Origin: Brevundimonas sp.
GTDB lineage: Bacteria > Pseudomonadota > Alphaproteobacteria > Caulobacterales > Caulobacteraceae
Assembly (NCBI RefSeq): GCF_030704825.1
Contig: NZ_JAUYNX010000038.1
Coordinates: forward strand, 60,821 to 124,820
Reading direction: 5' to 3'
DNA length: 64,000 nt
Shown here: piece after piece, positions 8,254 through 18,383 of the stretch
Layout of the letters: each line of letters starts with the position of its first letter
Position numbering within the stretch: position 1 is the first letter of the stretch
Position numbers and translations under genes: made by a program
Notes under the pieces: generated by a model
Databases searched by the model: none
Told to the model about the DNA's origin: nothing
The model's input: the letters and a program-made list of their open reading frames with translations, nothing else

Positions 8254-9684
8254 TCAGACCGCCGTGCCGCCCACCGTCAGGCCCGCGATCTTGAGACTGG
8301 GCTGGCCGATGCCGACGGGGACGCCCTGGCCGCCCTTGCCGCAGACGCCGACGCCGGGGTCGAAGGCGAAGTCGTCGCCGATCATCCGCACCTGCTGCAG
8401 GGCCGTGGCCCCGTCGCCGATGAGGGTGGCGCCGCGGACCGGGGCGGTGATCTTGCCGTCCTCGATCAGATAGGCCTCGGTGCACTGGAAGACGAATTTG
8501 CCGTTGGTGATGTCGACCTGGCCGCCGCCGAAATTGGCCGCGTACAGGCCCCGTTTCGTGCTCGCGATCATATCGGCCTGCGAGTCCTTGCCGCCCTCCA
8601 TGAAGGTGTTGGTCATGCGCGGCATCGGCATGTGGGCGAAGGACTGGCGCCGCCCATTGCCGGTGGCGCGGGCGCCCAGCTGGCGCGCTGACAGCCGGTC
8701 GTGCATCAGCCCGACCATGATGCCGTCCTCGATCAGCACGGTGCGCGAGGTCGGCGTGCCCTCGTCGTCCACCGACAGCGAGCCGCGGCGGCCCGCGATG
8801 GAGCCGTCGTCGACAACGGTGACGCCCGGGGCGGCGACGCGTTTGCCCATCATGCCGGTGAAGACCGAACTGCCCTTGCGGTGGAAATCGCCCTCGAAGC
8901 CGTGGCCGATGGCCTCGTGCAGCAGCACGCCGGGCCAGCCCGCGCCGAGCACCACGTCCATCTCGCCGGCCGGGCAGTCGACGGCATCCAGATTGACCAG
9001 GGCCTGACGCAGGGCCTCGTCGACCTGCCATTGCCAGCGGTCGGGGGCGATCCATGTCTCGAACCCGGCCCGGCCGCCCGCGCCGGACGAGGCGCTCTCG
9101 CGCCGGCCGTCCTTCTCGACCGTGACCGAAACGTTCAGCCGGACCAGCGGGCGGATGTCGTCGACGCGACGACCGTCGCCGCGCAGTATCTCGATGTGGC
9201 GGCGCTCGCCGACGAGGGAGACGGACACCTGGACCACCCGCGGATCGCGGGCCCGGGCCCAGGCGTCGATTTCGGACAGCAGGGCGATCTTGTCGGAGAA
9301 GGGGGGCGAGGCGAGAGGATCGACCGCATCGTAGAGCTTCTGGTTGGTGGCCCTCGGAGCCTCGGCCGTCATCCCGGCGTGGCCCGACCTGGCCAGGGCG
9401 GCGCTGTCGGCGGCGCGGCGCAGGGCGGAGCCGCTGATCTCGTTGGCGTGGGCGTAGCCGGCGGTCTCGCCGGCGACCACCCGCAGGCCGAAGCCCCCGG
9501 AGGCGTCGTAGGCGGCGGACTTGAGGCGCCCGTCGTCGAAGACCAGCGATTCGAGCTCGGAGCGTTCGAGGAACAGTTCGCCGTCGTCGGCCCCCGCCAG
9601 CGCGCCTTGCAGGATGGAGAGGGCCTCGTCGGCGCCGAGGTCGGCGCTGTCGAGGATGGCGGGCGGAGAAACGGGAACGGTCAT
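8254..9684 (-). CDS. tldD: TldD metalloprotease
   Basis: A 476-aa cytosolic zinc metalloprotease of the TldD/PmbA (U62) family. With TldE/PmbA it forms a heterodimer that degrades or trims peptides (microcin B17 maturation and CcdA turnover in E. coli). The metal-binding HExxxH is at residues 256-261 (LLHEAIGHGFEGDF), and the downstream Cys ligand sits in KFVFQCTEAYLIEDG. Length matches the family (about 480). The PmbA partner is not in the window. ATG 9684 gives an N-terminus (MTVPVSPPAILD) ahead of the first helix. The gene is convergent with the TraB-family gene and follows the GIN-domain gene by about 60 bp, without evident co-transcription signals. Confidence 0.93.
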   Translation of the reverse strand: MTVPVSPPAILDSADLGADEALSILQGALAGADDGELFLERSELESLVFDDGRLKSAAYDASGGFGLRVVAGETAGYAHANEISGSALRRAADSAALARSGHAGMTAEAPRATNQKLYDAVDPLASPPFSDKIALLSEIDAWARARDPRVVQVSVSLVGERRHIEILRGDGRRVDDIRPLVRLNVSVTVEKDGRRESASSGAGGRAGFETWIAPDRWQWQVDEALRQALVNLDAVDCPAGEMDVVLGAGWPGVLLHEAIGHGFEGDFHRKGSSVFTGMMGKRVAAPGVTVVDDGSIAGRRGSLSVDDEGTPTSRTVLIEDGIMVGLMHDRLSARQLGARATGNGRRQSFAHMPMPRMTNTFMEGGKDSQADMIASTKRGLYAANFGGGQVDITNGKFVFQCTEAYLIEDGKITAPVRGATLIGDGATALQQVRMIGDDFAFDPGVGVCGKGGQGVPVGIGQPSLKIAGLTVGGTAV

Positions 9685-9744
9685 GGAGCCTAAGTAGGGG
9701 CTGACCGTCCCCGCGTCACCGTCATCGTGCGAAGTCGGGGGACT

Positions 9745-10521
9745 TCAGTCCTGTTCGACCTCGCCCCAGCCGCTGGTCGCCTGTTCCAGCTGGGCCGGGC
9801 GCCGGGTCAGGTTGACGTCGCCGTCGCCGGAGACGTCGACATTGACCCGGCCGGTCGGTCCGACCCGGGTCTCCCCGTCGCCGGAAGACTGGATGGTGGC
9901 GTCGACGACCTGCAGCCTGTGCAGGTCGGCATCGCCGTCGCCGTAGATCTTGAGGTCGAGGGTGACGGTTTCGCCGCGGGCGTCGACATCGCCCTCGCCG
10001 TTCAGGGTCAGGTTCATCGTCCGCTGGTCGTAGCCGCGGATCGAAAGGCGGCCGTCGTCGCCGACATCGAAGGTGTTCACCGCCGGAGCCGTGACCACAA
10101 CGCGCAGGGAGTCGGTCTCGCTCCACGCGCGAATGCCCGAGCCGCTCCAGCGAATATAGCCGCGCTCGGCGCCGTCATCGCCCTCGAGCGTCAGGCGGCC
10201 GTCCTGCAAGCGGACGCGTTCGACCACGTTCTTCGGCCCGGTGACCCGGACGCCGGGGGTCTCTCCCTGCACGTAGGTGACCCGGCCGGGGAGGTCGACC
10301 GACAGGCGCTCGCCGCCGGTCCAGGCCAGATTGCGGGTGATGTCGGGAGCGGCCTCGCCGCGTTCGAGGCGGAAATGGTCCTCGCCGACGTCGCTGTCGG
10401 TGACCACCCAGGTCCAGTCGTGGCGTTGTACGTCGTTCTTGACCAGGGCGACGGAGCCGCCGATGCCGACCAGGGCCAGGCCGAAGCCGACGCCGGTGAT
10501 GACCAGTAGATTGCGGATCAT
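9745..10521 (-). CDS. GIN-domain (DUF2807) envelope protein
   Basis: 258 aa: one N-terminal membrane anchor or uncleaved signal (residues 5-27), then a periplasmic repeat domain rich in 'GDGD' turns (LNGEGDVDARG, IYGDGDADLH, SGDGETRVG, VSGDGDVNL). Regular short strands with Gly-Asp turns are typical of the right-handed beta-helix 'head GIN domain' (DUF2807) found in exported proteins of PadR/DUF1700 operons. It is the third gene of the padR-DUF1700 operon, 13 bp after the DUF1700 stop, with GGGAGG 7 bases before its ATG. The molecular role is unknown; envelope-stress response is a guess. A 6-bp hairpin overlaps the stop codon. Confidence 0.8.
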   Translation of the reverse strand: MIRNLLVITGVGFGLALVGIGGSVALVKNDVQRHDWTWVVTDSDVGEDHFRLERGEAAPDITRNLAWTGGERLSVDLPGRVTYVQGETPGVRVTGPKNVVERVRLQDGRLTLEGDDGAERGYIRWSGSGIRAWSETDSLRVVVTAPAVNTFDVGDDGRLSIRGYDQRTMNLTLNGEGDVDARGETVTLDLKIYGDGDADLHRLQVVDATIQSSGDGETRVGPTGRVNVDVSGDGDVNLTRRPAQLEQATSGWGEVEQD

Positions 10522-10534
10522 GTCAGGTCCTCCC

Positions 10535-11107
10535 TCAGGCCTGGGGCTGGTTGTCGAGCGCGGGCTTGAGCACGCGGTAGTGGAGGCGGGCGTACCAGAC
10601 GGTGGCGTCGATCAGCCACTTGGTCAGGACGGCCATCAGCCCGCCCATGAACAGGCCCAGACCCATCAGGCCGACGCCCATCAACAGGGCCGCCAGAACG
10701 CCGCCCGGGGCGCCGAGGAACGGGCCCGCCACCAGCACGAAGCCGCCGGCGATGAAGATGAAGACGCCGCAGATCAGCACGGACAGAACCGCACCGAATA
10801 CCGGCAGGACGATCGGCAACAGGATCAGGATGTCGATGGCGCCCAGGCCGATCAGGCCGAAGACGGCGCCGGCCGCCGCCGAGGGATTCTGTTCCTGCGT
10901 CCAGCGCCGGGCGCCGGCCTCGGCGCGAAGCTCGCGGGCGAGCCGGTCGGGATCGCCCAGCGCCGCGGCGACCTCCGCCTCGGTCCGGCCGGCGGCGACG
11001 CCGTCCTCGAAATGCAGTTCGTAGTCCGAGGCGATCTCGGCGGCGGTCATCGTGGGCAGGCCCACGAGTCCGCGCCGCAACCGGCCCATGAATTCGTCGC
11101 GGGTCAT
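10535..11107 (-). CDS. DUF1700 family membrane protein
   Basis: 190 aa. The N-terminal region (1-70; MTRDEFMGRLRRGLVGLP, then DYELHFEDGVAAGRTEAEVAAALGDPDRLA) is the DUF1700/HAAS-type alpha-helical module. It is followed by two or three very hydrophobic Gly/Leu-rich helices (about 85-170). The start codon overlaps the padR stop in an ATGA arrangement, so the pair is translationally coupled. In known cases such proteins pair with a PadR repressor and act as membrane components of a sensing or envelope unit; the ligand is not known. Length is normal for the family. Confidence 0.85.
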   Translation of the reverse strand: MTRDEFMGRLRRGLVGLPTMTAAEIASDYELHFEDGVAAGRTEAEVAAALGDPDRLARELRAEAGARRWTQEQNPSAAAGAVFGLIGLGAIDILILLPIVLPVFGAVLSVLICGVFIFIAGGFVLVAGPFLGAPGGVLAALLMGVGLMGLGLFMGGLMAVLTKWLIDATVWYARLHYRVLKPALDNQPQA

Positions 11108-11478
11108 TGGTCAGCTCCCTTGTCGGCAGGCTTGTCGGCGGTTCCGGGCGTTTCGGCCGGAGCGGCGAGAACGGATTCGACCGCGCGGGCGAAGGCGCGC
11201 CACTCGGTCGTCTGGACGTCGAGCGCCCGGCGGCCGGCGTCGGTCAGGCGATAGTATTTGCGCGACGGCCCCGAGGGCGATTCGACCAGATAGGTCTCGA
11301 CCTGTCCGTCGGCCTGCATCCGCCGCATCAGCGGATAGATGGTGCCCTCGCCCATGTCGATCGCGACCGAAAGGGTGGAGGCGATCTCGTAGGCGTAGCT
11401 GTCGTGCCGGTTCAGCAGGGCCAGGACGCACAGCGTCAACACCCCCTTCTTCAGCTGTATCTCTATGGTTTCAGGCAC
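11104..11478 (-). CDS. PadR family transcriptional regulator
   Basis: 124 aa. It is a winged-helix PadR repressor: IEIQLKKGVLTLCVLALLNRHDSYAYEIASTL (helices 1-2), GEGTIYPLMRRMQADGQVETYLVE (recognition helix and wing), PSGPSRKYYRLTDAGRRAL (wing and start of dimer helix). A Pro/Ala tail follows (about 105-124). GTG 11478 was chosen because AAGGAGG lies 6 bases upstream; a longer in-frame opening exists upstream but overlaps the divergent coxB gene. It heads the padR-DUF1700-GIN operon (4-bp overlap) and probably autoregulates, with a 14-bp direct repeat just upstream as a candidate site. Confidence 0.9.
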   Translation of the reverse strand: MPETIEIQLKKGVLTLCVLALLNRHDSYAYEIASTLSVAIDMGEGTIYPLMRRMQADGQVETYLVESPSGPSRKYYRLTDAGRRALDVQTTEWRAFARAVESVLAAPAETPGTADKPADKGADQ

Positions 11479-11511
11479 TGCAGGCCCTCCTTGTGATGAC
11501 GAAGACGTATC

Positions 11512-11542
11512 GCAAGGTATCTGTCCGTGCAAGGTAGCTGTC
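11512..11542 (-). promoter_or_regulatory. Direct repeat upstream of padR (candidate PadR operator)
   Basis: Two copies of GCAAGGTATCTGTC (11512-11525) and GCAAGGTAGCTGTC (11529-11542), 13/14 identical and offset by 17 bp, lie 34-64 bp before the padR start. The interval would cover the promoter of an autoregulated operon. It is followed by a small inverted repeat, GTCAT-AAC-ATGAC. Confidence 0.45.
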
Positions 11543-11733
11543 ATAACATGACGCAGAATTAATCCGGGCGGCGATGGGTCTGCGGCGTTCAATCCGGCGG
11601 CAATCGCTTGGCAAGGGCGGGAGGGGGCGATATGGACCGCGCGAAGTACCGCTGCGGATCGCCGGATCCCGGCGCCTGTTTGCGATTCACTCGCAAGCGT
11701 CTGCGACGAAACGATTTTATGAGGATATCTCGC

Positions 11734-14447
<2,714 letters not shown>

Positions 14448-14450
14448 ACC

Positions 14451-14516
14451 GGTCCGCTTCGGACCAGACCAATCGGGGGCCGCTCTTTCAGATCGAAAGG
14501 GCGGCCTTCGAAGTTT
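14451..14516 (+). promoter_or_regulatory. Double hairpin between coxA and ctaB (attenuator or processing site)
   Basis: The first hairpin is GGTCCG-CTT-CGGACC (14451-14465), four bases after the coxA stop. The second is a 12-bp stem with one G:U pair, GGCCGCTCTTTC against GAAAGGGCGGCC (14478-14506), followed within a few bases by TTCGAAGTTTT. The T-run is interrupted, so partial termination or 3'-end protection of the coxBA message is more likely than a full stop. Confidence 0.55.
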
Positions 14517-14564
14517 TCAGACCGCGCGACTGCGCGACGCGCCATCCGGGCGCGGAAGAGACCG

Positions 14565-15539
14565 ATGACTGAACCCGCCGCCCATCCCTCTCCTGCCGTC
14601 TCGACGGCCCAGCCGGAAGACTTCTTCCAGCTGCTGAAGCCGCGCGTCATGTCGCTGGTGGTCTTCACCGCCGTGACCGGTCTGGTGGCCGCCGGCGGCG
14701 ACATCGACTGGATTTCGGCCGCCATCGCCATCCTGTGCATCGCCGTCGGCGCCGGGGCGGCGGGGGCCCTGAACATGGCGCTGGAAGGCGAGACCGACGC
14801 CCTGATGCGGCGCACGCGCGGACGACCCGTGGCGGCGGGGCGCGTGAACAGGAATGATGCGATGGCCTTCGGCGTCATCCTGTCGGTGTTCGCCGTCATG
14901 CTGCTGGGCATGACGACCAACTGGCTGGCCGGCGGCCTGCTGCTGATGACCATCCTCTACTATGCGGTCTTCTACACCCTGTTGCTGAAGCGGCGGACGC
15001 CCCAGAACATCGTCATCGGCGGCGCGGCGGGAGCCTTTCCTCCGGTGATCGGCTGGGCCGCGGCGACGGGGACGGCGCCGTGGCAGGCCTGGCTGCTGTT
15101 CGCCATCATCTTCCTGTGGACCCCGCCGCACAGCTGGGCCCTGGCCCTGTATTCGGCCGGCGACTACGCCCGGGCCGGCATTCCGATGATGCCGGTGGCG
15201 CGGGGAGCGAAAAGCACGCGGCTGCAAATCCTGATCTACAGCCTCGTCTTCGTGCCGGTCGCGATCGCCCCGGGCCTGCTGGGTTTCGGCGGAATCCTCT
15301 ATCTGGCGGTGTCGATCGCCGGGGGCCTCGGCTTTCTGCTTCTCGCCGTCCGCCTGTGGCGCAGCCGCGCCGGCGACCAGCCGGACAAGGCCGAGGCCGT
15401 GGGACGAGAGGCCGCATTGTATGATGTCCGCGCCGAGGCCAAACCGGCGCGCAACCTGTTCGCCTTCTCGATCCTGTATCTTATGGCGCTGTTCGCCGCC
15501 TTGCTGGTCGAGAGCCTGACCGCCCTTCCCGGACTGTAA
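14565..15539 (+). CDS. ctaB: Protoheme IX farnesyltransferase (heme O synthase)
   Basis: 324-aa integral-membrane prenyltransferase that converts heme B to heme O by adding farnesyl diphosphate, the first step toward the heme A of the oxidase. UbiA-family signature NMALEGETDALMRRTRGRPVAAG (about 65-87) includes the DxxxxRTxxRP prenyl-diphosphate site; the second acidic loop carries YSAGDYARAGIPMMPV. About eight to nine TM helices are visible. It lies between coxA and the small coxF-like gene, as in many alphaproteobacterial cox clusters. A heme A synthase (ctaA) is not in the window. Confidence 0.95.
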   Translation: MTEPAAHPSPAVSTAQPEDFFQLLKPRVMSLVVFTAVTGLVAAGGDIDWISAAIAILCIAVGAGAAGALNMALEGETDALMRRTRGRPVAAGRVNRNDAMAFGVILSVFAVMLLGMTTNWLAGGLLLMTILYYAVFYTLLLKRRTPQNIVIGGAAGAFPPVIGWAAATGTAPWQAWLLFAIIFLWTPPHSWALALYSAGDYARAGIPMMPVARGAKSTRLQILIYSLVFVPVAIAPGLLGFGGILYLAVSIAGGLGFLLLAVRLWRSRAGDQPDKAEAVGREAALYDVRAEAKPARNLFAFSILYLMALFAALLVESLTALPGL

Positions 15540-15544
15540 AGATC

Positions 15545-15724
15545 ATGCGCCGTCTGACCCCCGAAGAACTGTCCGCCCGCAACAAGCGCAACCTCGCCAT
15601 CGCCGGCGCCCTGGTGGCCTTCATCGTGCTGGTGTTCGCCGTCACCGTGCTGAACCTCAAGCGCAACATCGACGCCCGCAAGGACGCCATCGCGACCGGC
15701 CAGCCGGTCGAATACGCCCGGTGA
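15545..15724 (+). CDS. CoxF-like small single-helix protein of the cox operon
   Basis: A 59-residue protein: charged N-terminus (MRRLTPEELSARNKRN), one TM helix (about 17-37, LAIAGALVAFIVLVFAVTVL), then a short basic-polar tail ending VEYAR. It starts 5 bp after ctaB, and its stop overlaps the GTG of ctaG (GTGA), so it is coupled to ctaG. Small one-helix proteins occupy this slot in alphaproteobacterial cox operons (CoxF/CtaK-type) and are linked to oxidase assembly. It is short enough to be missed by gene finders, but position, coupling and composition all support a real gene. Confidence 0.85.
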   Translation: MRRLTPEELSARNKRNLAIAGALVAFIVLVFAVTVLNLKRNIDARKDAIATGQPVEYAR

Positions 15725-16293
15725 AAAGGCCCACCGCCAACGCCGTCGCCGCCATCGTCTGCACGCTTGTCGTGATGGGCATGACCGGGGCCGCCTTCGC
15801 GGCCGTGCCGCTCTACCGCCTGTTCTGCCAGGTCACGGGCTTCGACGGGACGGTGAAACGCGCCGACAAGGCGCCGGACAGGCAGCTGGACCAGACGGTG
15901 CTGATCCGCTTCGACACCAATGTGCGCGGCCTGCCGATGATCTTCCGCGCCGAACAGATCAGCCAGCGGGTCCGCATCGGCGAGACCGGCATGGCCTTCT
16001 TCGACGTGACCAACACCTCGGACCAGCCGATCCACGCCACGGCGGCCTACAATGTCGTGCCGGAACGGGCCGGACCGTATTTCCAGAAGCTGCAGTGTTT
16101 CTGCTTCGAGGGGCAGACCATCCAGCCCGGCCAGACGATGAAATTCCCGGTGCAGTATTTCGTCGCCCCCGAGATGGCGACCGATCGCGAGAGCCGCGGC
16201 GTGGAAGAGATCACCCTCAGTTACACCTTCTATCCGAGCCGGGGCTTCGATCAGGCCTCAAACGCCGCCCAGACCACTGGCGCGGCGGGATAG
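15721..16293 (+). CDS. ctaG: Cytochrome c oxidase assembly protein CtaG/Cox11
   Basis: 190 aa. It is a periplasmic copper chaperone anchored by one N-terminal helix (about 8-29) and delivers Cu to CuB of subunit I. The Cox11 signatures are PLYRLFCQVTGFDGT (Cys 36) and the copper-binding CFCF (Cys 126 and 128) in KLQCFCFEGQTIQPGQTM, followed by VQYFVAPEM. The GTG start overlaps the stop of the 59-aa gene by 4 bases. The C-terminus is a short Ala-rich tail. Normal family length. Confidence 0.95.
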   Translation: MKRPTANAVAAIVCTLVVMGMTGAAFAAVPLYRLFCQVTGFDGTVKRADKAPDRQLDQTVLIRFDTNVRGLPMIFRAEQISQRVRIGETGMAFFDVTNTSDQPIHATAAYNVVPERAGPYFQKLQCFCFEGQTIQPGQTMKFPVQYFVAPEMATDRESRGVEEITLSYTFYPSRGFDQASNAAQTTGAAG

Positions 16294-16343
16294 CCGACGC
16301 TATAGCCTGCCCCTACGACTCTCGACTGTTGCAAGAGACCCCG

Positions 16344-17252
16344 ATGGCCGACGCCCACGCCACTCCCCATCACGACTACCACCTGGTGAACCCCAGTCCG
16401 TGGCCGCTGATCGCCTCGATCGCCGTCACCACGATGATGGTCGGCGCCGTGGTGTGGATGAAGGGGATCGTCGGACCCGACGCCGGCCCGATCGCGGCCG
16501 CCCTTCTGTCGGACGGCCAGGCGGCCCTGTTCTTCGCGGGTCTCGCCGGCGTGCTGGTGTCCATGTTCGGCTGGTGGGCCGACGTGATCAAGGAAAGCCG
16601 CGGCGGCGACCACACCCCGGTCGTCTCGATCGGCCTGCGCTACGGCATGATGCTGTTCATCGCCTCGGAGGTGATGTTCTTCGCCGCCTTCTTCTGGATG
16701 TTCTTCGAGATGGCGGTCTTCAATGAAGCCCGCGCCCACATTCCGGAAGTGGGCAACTGGGCCGAGACCGCCGCCGCCTGGTCGACCTGGCCGCCCAAGG
16801 GCGTCGAGACGCTGGACGCCTGGCAGCTGCCGCTGCTGAACACCGTCATCCTGCTGCTGTCGGGCACCACGGTCACCTGGGCCCACCACGCGCTGCAGGT
16901 CGGCGACCGCAAGGCGGCGAAGACCGGCCTGCTGATCACCGTGCTTCTGGGCGTGCTGTTCACTGCGGTGCAGGCCTATGAGTACAACCACATCATCCAC
17001 GAGAACCTGTTCTTCAACGAAGAGGCGGCCAGCTCCGGCCTGTACGGCTCGATCTTCTTCATGGCGACGGGCTTCCACGGCTTCCACGTCCTGATCGGCA
17101 CCATCTTCCTGACCGTCTGCCTGCTGCGCCTGCTGGCCGGCCAGATGACGCCGCAGAAGCATTTCGGCTTCGAGGCCGCGGCCTGGTACTGGCATTTCGT
17201 GGACGTGGTCTGGCTGTTCCTGTTCGCCTTCGTCTACGTCACCTTCGGGTGA
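16344..17252 (+). CDS. coxC: Cytochrome c oxidase subunit III
   Basis: 302 aa, seven TM helices expected. Family features: HDYHLVNPSPWPL near the N-terminus, FFxAFFWMFFEMA (helix III), NTVILLLSGTTVTWAHHAL, EYNHI...FF, GFHGFHVLIGTIFL and the C-terminal WYWHFVDVVWLFLFAFVYV. It stabilises the subunit I proton pathway and does not bind metal. Longer frames upstream overlap ctaG; ATG 16344 fits the family start. Its stop overlaps the GTG of the DUF983 gene in a GTGA arrangement. Confidence 0.96.
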   Translation: MADAHATPHHDYHLVNPSPWPLIASIAVTTMMVGAVVWMKGIVGPDAGPIAAALLSDGQAALFFAGLAGVLVSMFGWWADVIKESRGGDHTPVVSIGLRYGMMLFIASEVMFFAAFFWMFFEMAVFNEARAHIPEVGNWAETAAAWSTWPPKGVETLDAWQLPLLNTVILLLSGTTVTWAHHALQVGDRKAAKTGLLITVLLGVLFTAVQAYEYNHIIHENLFFNEEAASSGLYGSIFFMATGFHGFHVLIGTIFLTVCLLRLLAGQMTPQKHFGFEAAAWYWHFVDVVWLFLFAFVYVTFG

Positions 17253-17641
17253 CGGAGGGCCCCACCGGGCTTGAACTTCAACCGGCGCGGATCGATGCGA
17301 TCCGCGCCGGTCTGCTTTGTCGCTGTCCCCGTTGCGGCAAGGGGCCGCTGTTCGCGGGCTTCCTCAAGGTGGTCGAGCGCTGCGCCGTCTGCGGTTTCGA
17401 CTTCACCCGGCTGAACACCGGCGACGGCGCCGCCATCTTCATCATGCAGATCGCTGGCGGGATCGTGGTCTTCGGCGCCCTGTTCGTGCAGGTCGCGTAC
17501 AATCCGCCGATCTGGGCCATGCTGGTCGTCGCCCTGCCGCTGGTCGCGGCGCTGTCGGTCGGGCTGATGCGGCCGGGCAAGGGCGTGATGATCGCCCTGC
17601 AGATGCGCAACAGGGCGGGGCAGGCGCGCCATGACGATTGA
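17249..17641 (+). CDS. DUF983 zinc-ribbon membrane protein
   Basis: 130 aa. An N-terminal zinc ribbon (CRCPRCGKGPLF ... CAVCGFDF; Cys pairs about 24-29 and 45-48) precedes two TM helices (about 63-83 and 87-107). DUF983 proteins commonly sit between coxC and surf1 in alphaproteobacteria and are presumed oxidase biogenesis factors; biochemical function is unproven. GTG 17249 overlaps the coxC stop by 4 bases, and the 3' end overlaps surf1 by 11 bases, so the three genes are tightly coupled. Confidence 0.88.
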   Translation: MTEGPTGLELQPARIDAIRAGLLCRCPRCGKGPLFAGFLKVVERCAVCGFDFTRLNTGDGAAIFIMQIAGGIVVFGALFVQVAYNPPIWAMLVVALPLVAALSVGLMRPGKGVMIALQMRNRAGQARHDD

Positions 17642-18383
17642 GGCGACGCGCGCCCGGTTCCCGTGGGGCCTGACGGTCGTCTGCGCCCTGGCCTTCGCCC
17701 TGCTGTGCGGCCTGGGGGTCTGGCAGGTCCAGCGCATGCAGTGGAAGAACGGCCTGATCGACCAGGCCGGGGCGGCGGCCGCCCTGCCGCCCGCACCCCT
17801 GGCCGACGTCCTGGCCCTGCACGAGCCGGCCTTCCGCAAGGTCCTGGTCGACTGCCCGGGACTGGCCACCGCGCCCTGGGTCGAGCTCCAGACCATCCAT
17901 GAAGGCCAGTCTGGCGTTCGCCTCGTCTCGGCCTGCCGCCCGACCGACTTTCCGGCCGAATTCCTGATCGACCGGGGCTTCGTCGCCGACGGCGTCTCCG
18001 CCCGCCCGCCGGTCGCGGCCTCGACCGAGCCGTTCCGCGTGATCGCCGAGTTGCGCGAGGCGCCGCCGCCGGGACCGATGGCCCTGCCCGCGGACCACGG
18101 ACGCTTCTTCGCCCGCGACAACGTCGGCATGGCGCAGGCGCTCGGTGTGGCCGATCCCGACCCCAACACCCTGTTCGCCCTGACCTCGTCCAATCCGGAG
18201 TGGCGGGCGCTGCAGCCGTCCGCCCCGCCCGCCGCCTTCTCGAACAACCATCTCGGCTACGCCCTGACCTGGTTCGGACTGGCGCTGGCGCTCGCCGGTT
18301 TCTACATCGTCCTGCTTCGTCGAAAGCCCCTCAAACAGCCTCGCTCCGCGAGCGAGGCGACAGGGAAAGAAGAAGACTCCTGA
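17631..18383 (+). CDS. SURF1 family oxidase assembly protein
   Basis: 250 aa with the SURF1 layout: N-terminal TM helix (about 12-32, ending GVWQVQRMQWKNGLI), a periplasmic domain, and a C-terminal TM helix (about 205-228, in NNHLGYALTWFGLALALAGFYIVLLRR). SURF1 aids insertion of heme A into subunit I. The HLGYALTWFGLA motif is diagnostic. The last 20 codons contain an 8-bp inverted repeat (18338-18358), and the stop is overlapped by the probable CTG start of the M16 gene. Last recognised cox-specific gene of the operon. Confidence 0.92.
   Translation: MTIEATRARFPWGLTVVCALAFALLCGLGVWQVQRMQWKNGLIDQAGAAAALPPAPLADVLALHEPAFRKVLVDCPGLATAPWVELQTIHEGQSGVRLVSACRPTDFPAEFLIDRGFVADGVSARPPVAASTEPFRVIAELREAPPPGPMALPADHGRFFARDNVGMAQALGVADPDPNTLFALTSSNPEWRALQPSAPPAAFSNNHLGYALTWFGLALALAGFYIVLLRRKPLKQPRSASEATGKEEDS
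18338..18358. repeat. Palindromic element within the surf1 3' end
   Basis: GCCTCGCT-CCGCG-AGCGAGGC is a perfect 8-bp inverted repeat inside the last codons of surf1, next to the surf1/M16 junction. A related GC-rich hairpin follows the peroxiredoxin gene. Confidence 0.45.

Noticed and set aside
11608..11733. Longer coxB start at 11608 or 11719
   Set aside because: The ribosome site GAGGA fits ATG 11734; the extra residues are Arg/Gly-rich and unlike oxidase signal peptides.
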